Of a stretch of DNA of 17,247 bases, positions 16,401 through 17,247 are shown piece by piece. The notes below the pieces were generated by a model. It ran no database searches, was not told the origin of the DNA, and was given only the letters and a program-made list of their open reading frames with translations. The DNA is from Trichomonas tenax (lineage: Eukaryota; Parabasalia; Trichomonadida; Trichomonadidae). The stretch is taken from assembly GCA_023091735.1 (NCBI GenBank), contig JALKBU010001073.1, positions 1 to 17,247 of the forward strand, in the 5' to 3' direction. The number at the start of each line of letters is the position of its first letter. The first letter of the stretch is position 1. Both the position numbers and the translations under genes were made by a program.

Positions 16401-17012
16401 ATATCCTTGGTATTTAACAAGAATTGTTAAGTATCTCTCTAAGACTTGGCTCGCAGCCATACGTATTTCGAACGATGTGTTGATCAAAAATGGCCAAATC
16501 TGTTCATGAACGTTCGGTGAATGAATTAAAAAAGGTAAAGGAATCATTTCTCCCAATTCACGAAGTAGAAACAGGCCGAAAAGGTTGTCTTGGTAGTTGT
16601 TTCGTTCCAAATTTATTTTTGCAAGCGCGATTTCGATGTGTTTTCGTGCAAAATTATCGTTTGTTGGCGGCAATTCTGATGCGATACTAGCTATACAGTA
16701 GGCAGCAAGTTGCATCGAAATCACTTCGTTTGTCAAGTATAACGATGAAATTAGAGGCTCAAGCGGTGTTAAATCTGTTAGAAAAAAGTGATACAACGAA
16801 AGCATTCCAATACACAGTCTCCTGTAACTCTCAGATGTCCGTTTCTGTGATAAATTCATGAGGTAAGCGTATGAATCTTGGACCCATTGATTCAATTCGT
16901 CGGGTTGGAGACCTCTGAGACGCTCAATGAATATACCCCATATGGACTTCGAGATTTCAATGAGATTGGAGTACATGTCAGGTAATGGAAGTCCGTCTAA
17001 CAAAGAATCCAT
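10473..17012 (-). CDS. TOR-type phosphatidylinositol 3-kinase-related protein kinase
   Basis: This complete 2179-residue Ser/Thr kinase of the PIKK family matches TOR, the core of the growth and nutrient-sensing complexes. Roughly, residues 1-1150 are HEAT-like helices, about 1180-1700 the FAT domain, 1722-1820 the FRB-like bundle, 1834-2115 the kinase and 2148-2179 FATC. The kinase has the ATP Lys1878 (FKFLLKGNEDLR), catalytic loop GLGDRHPSN (Asp2030) and metal site HIDFGD (2047-2052). TOR-specific stretches include VPGSPD, FWLKSPSSEAW and a C-terminal YSGWKPLW that matches the TOR FATC end. It is somewhat shorter than animal or yeast TOR (about 2450-2550). The FRB seems to lack the aromatic residues used by FKBP-rapamycin: Met1804 aligns with human Trp2101. 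There is no intron. A dispersed repeat lies about 100 bp upstream. The sequence before the ATG has TCAGG, a poor initiator. Confidence 0.92.
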   Translation of the reverse strand: MDSLLDGLPLPDMYSNLIEISKSIWGIFIERLRGLQPDELNQWVQDSYAYLMNLSQKRTSESYRRLCIGMLSLYHFFLTDLTPLEPLISSLYLTNEVISMQLAAYCIASIASELPPTNDNFARKHIEIALAKINLERNNYQDNLFGLFLLRELGEMIPLPFLIHSPNVHEQIWPFLINTSFEIRMAASQVLERYLTILVKYQGYRLKELFDAIFTNALMTLHKNPENCPQGALTVLLLILRQKGEFYEQKANIIFDIVFPFAQGKEPREPAILVLGELAAINPQLFQDDQKFNLLLEIIKNHKDSTYLNCLEALTLLINNVPEKFKNLDQKVYLILHSTLQYDKDSIVAPFMKILLAFAKKTVILKSPLFDLWEILKNFVFTKSFLEYFPVFLEEIPNFWVDYSFRIVDLTVDLFASQKKVLHAKYNAFNLICLFPTVLSSHQKLLISALRDYLLSKSEEDLLLAPKALLHIMLETNNADLYQILHQVIDIATGHDSENVRVSCLNAFRENQYQYLANPVFLDFFSNLTHDDSPRVRSECFRILKKLRVFDPSGVDLILRKSLLETLYSLQCSTNLIQQEKNAKVLPNLISASPMLMHIFSSTYIPIILDLLTQRFAYHNSEYNNPLFPEVRTLLALSLVQTLHEVITNNYDVVKRFLKRILEVLTAILGEWGDKSLKHQVLATLLILFTKDEPRVLLDIYPKLLPNVFHLIATCNSRGLRVRSLKFLGLCGAVSPRLMKVETIQPNNNENHLPDLFLVGKSISFNDYFVEFVWNQLFMILNDKSLSTLRMKVLSAATVALDVSSTKSAEFLVHLVPMVDYEIQNSNDDQANEALLLLQHLIFVARQRIMPFVDELMVTIHKVWRINLVPNILLVIASLVEILRSDFTPYATPLVTNLMDIISSSVLSIQSVSVRCIPLLATICASFPHLSQALAPRICEIVKSESTPADVKVVYLDSLRYLVHNSNIHNNAAMILRTALNFCTKKESALVDIGFQVLYSLILRLGGKFNLYTHRTVERLINNGNVPKEFAILNGAIMSGNNVKFSDFDFIKTDPLLHYLTQFPSRVTNNQKNILEHFDHTIMTTPKHYQNWLAGFIQVCIQESPSISINACSSLAMTHTPLASNLFFPAFLSCWISMGSDMQAAISLKLSMLLMKQGLPPDVTQTLAQLCEYMDRAERPILISESTLTTFYSNAHCLALALHNEQERIFKEFGGVAIGMMDNVVQLYTQLGRPDSAKALLKSTKEDHSWLIKLEQWASAYDYYGTRLSVDDRDEEAFKGFITSACKLRRYQIIRDKEKEYRKFHISYRSTIAEFFAEASLFSNEFDEVLLFTKECSADNVVGRILRAIALFMLHKPQETQNVIDDAFSLISAQSSALFGRRYETVYPTLLNCQVLYELQDLIKTGDKYLQDIAKRKQWSDRLKSVDYTSAAWWYLILVRRAANSNDFDSFTKFIDLVLHERKFDVFEETFKVLFPNYNEMSSPPLVTLLKCKYDWALGNFRSALEVVFRLTMLTLKAGHNDFPFILSHYVDWTLAYHERSCESLIDMTKKLGSLLGKYADNQFVWQKWAIVNYHNFALNPKNYDFAFEAIKGYVNCLTKSNSNSIAGNFAEVIQLLSLFFATADNPKIFQQTSQLISRIAKTYFIECLPQLIAQLSHPINSAVDFVVKILKNIAKTNYQPLLFPLLVLANSSDRKRSVAANSVLGEIAKEHPKLMDQGQKMQTGLLKVAISIFEKFTTLVYKYFDAKGSGEMEQCESIFHEIQVLVNSPQSQFDSLFKHQNFQLINDLMRTTDDPDEILTCIMYNNETFLDRLNDVAISDISSELESLCDTEVAVPGSPDVRIHHFSPKLSVMGSKKRPRRVTICGINGQEFKFLLKGNEDLRLDQRVMQFFRLVNTQIRRDISLSIDNIAVRCYSIVPLSTEVGLIQWVEGCDTFYNLVADFRINHGMTPNAEQALLTSLTIDDINKLTPMQRLEVNSEVKTQFDGGDIRKVFWLKSPSSEAWLERTSKYARSTALMSILGYVLGLGDRHPSNFMIDRNSGDVVHIDFGDSFEVARNRVLFPEMIPFRLTRMVSQAFGACGIDGEFFHVSLRVMMLIRENCNSLVSVLEIFVQEPISDGEAKLQAPEVMKRIWNKIRGSDFEDNVVLPVEKQVRRLISEALDDYNLAKLYSGWKPLW

Positions 17013-17118
17013 TACCTGAGATTTTGTTTACGATAATTTTGGATTCAAAAATATTTGATTGGACGATTAATTTCATCTCAAATTTGATATGTCACTTTTT
17101 TGATTTTTCATTGGCGAA

Positions 17119-17246
17119 TTGAGTCTATGACAAAAGTGAACATCAAAAAGTGACATGGAACCTTAAAGTCACTTTTATAAATCAATTATCGCTTTTTGCG
17201 CTGGCAAATTGTCACCTTTATAAAAAGTGTCATAAATATCTTTGTT
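17119..17246 (-). repeat. Dispersed ~125-bp repeat, copy 2, upstream of the TOR gene
   Basis: The reverse complement matches 6066-6190 at about 90% by eye, the differences clustering near the AGTTTATC segment. It may run past the window edge. Between it and the ATG are further words such as ATGTCACTTTT (17089-17100). Confidence 0.75.
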
Positions 17247-17247
17247 G

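Noticed and set aside
1..17247. CRISPR arrays, tRNA or rRNA genes
   Set aside because: No regularly spaced repeats were seen, and no cloverleaf or rRNA-like sequence was recognised; the window looks eukaryotic.

Overview
The window reads as nuclear DNA of a parabasalid protist, most likely a Tritrichomonas-type trichomonad (inference; there is no rRNA or marker to prove it). The supporting signs are a strongly AT-rich background, long intronless genes (one frame of 6.5 kb), a trichomonad-style initiator (TCACTT, fitting TCAYW) 10 nt upstream of the aminotransferase ATG, and TAAA sequences overlapping or just past stop codons.

Region 1 (1-1700) looks foreign to the rest. It holds the tail of a basic/acidic protein, a truncated KilA-N-type protein of the kind found in large DNA viruses and trichomonad mobile elements, and two small unrecognised ORFs. 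It also holds several GC-rich hairpins on an AT-rich background. Three of these are tandem double hairpins. Comparison of two copies of a local 3' repeat shows one copy carrying a double hairpin exactly where the other has none. A 12-bp-stem hairpin followed by a T-run lies just past the KilA-N stop. An imperfect inverted repeat with internal iteron-like copies flanks the two small ORFs.

Region 2 (1700-5250) has a long AT-rich spacer, a complete cytosolic-type aspartate aminotransferase on the minus strand with a more GC-rich codon choice than its neighbours, another 1-kb spacer, and what looks like a broken Bet1/Qc-type SNARE gene.

Region 3 (5250-8950) is mostly decayed or non-coding. It contains repeated TGACATGTAA motifs, an isolated GC-rich structured island (5868-6060), one copy of a ~125-bp dispersed repeat, and a multi-frameshift coiled-coil pseudogene (6440-8104).

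Region 4 (8948-17247) holds a 487-codon all-helical ARM/HEAT-like protein of unknown role. It is convergent with a complete 2179-residue TOR-type PI3K-related kinase (HEAT, FAT, FRB-like, kinase, FATC). The second copy of the ~125-bp repeat lies about 100 bp upstream of the kinase ATG, in the same orientation relative to the following ATG as the first copy.

No operon-like organisation is expected. The genes do not form an evident pathway. The most unusual signals are the double-hairpin elements, the shared upstream repeat with its TGACATG-type words, and the GC island.
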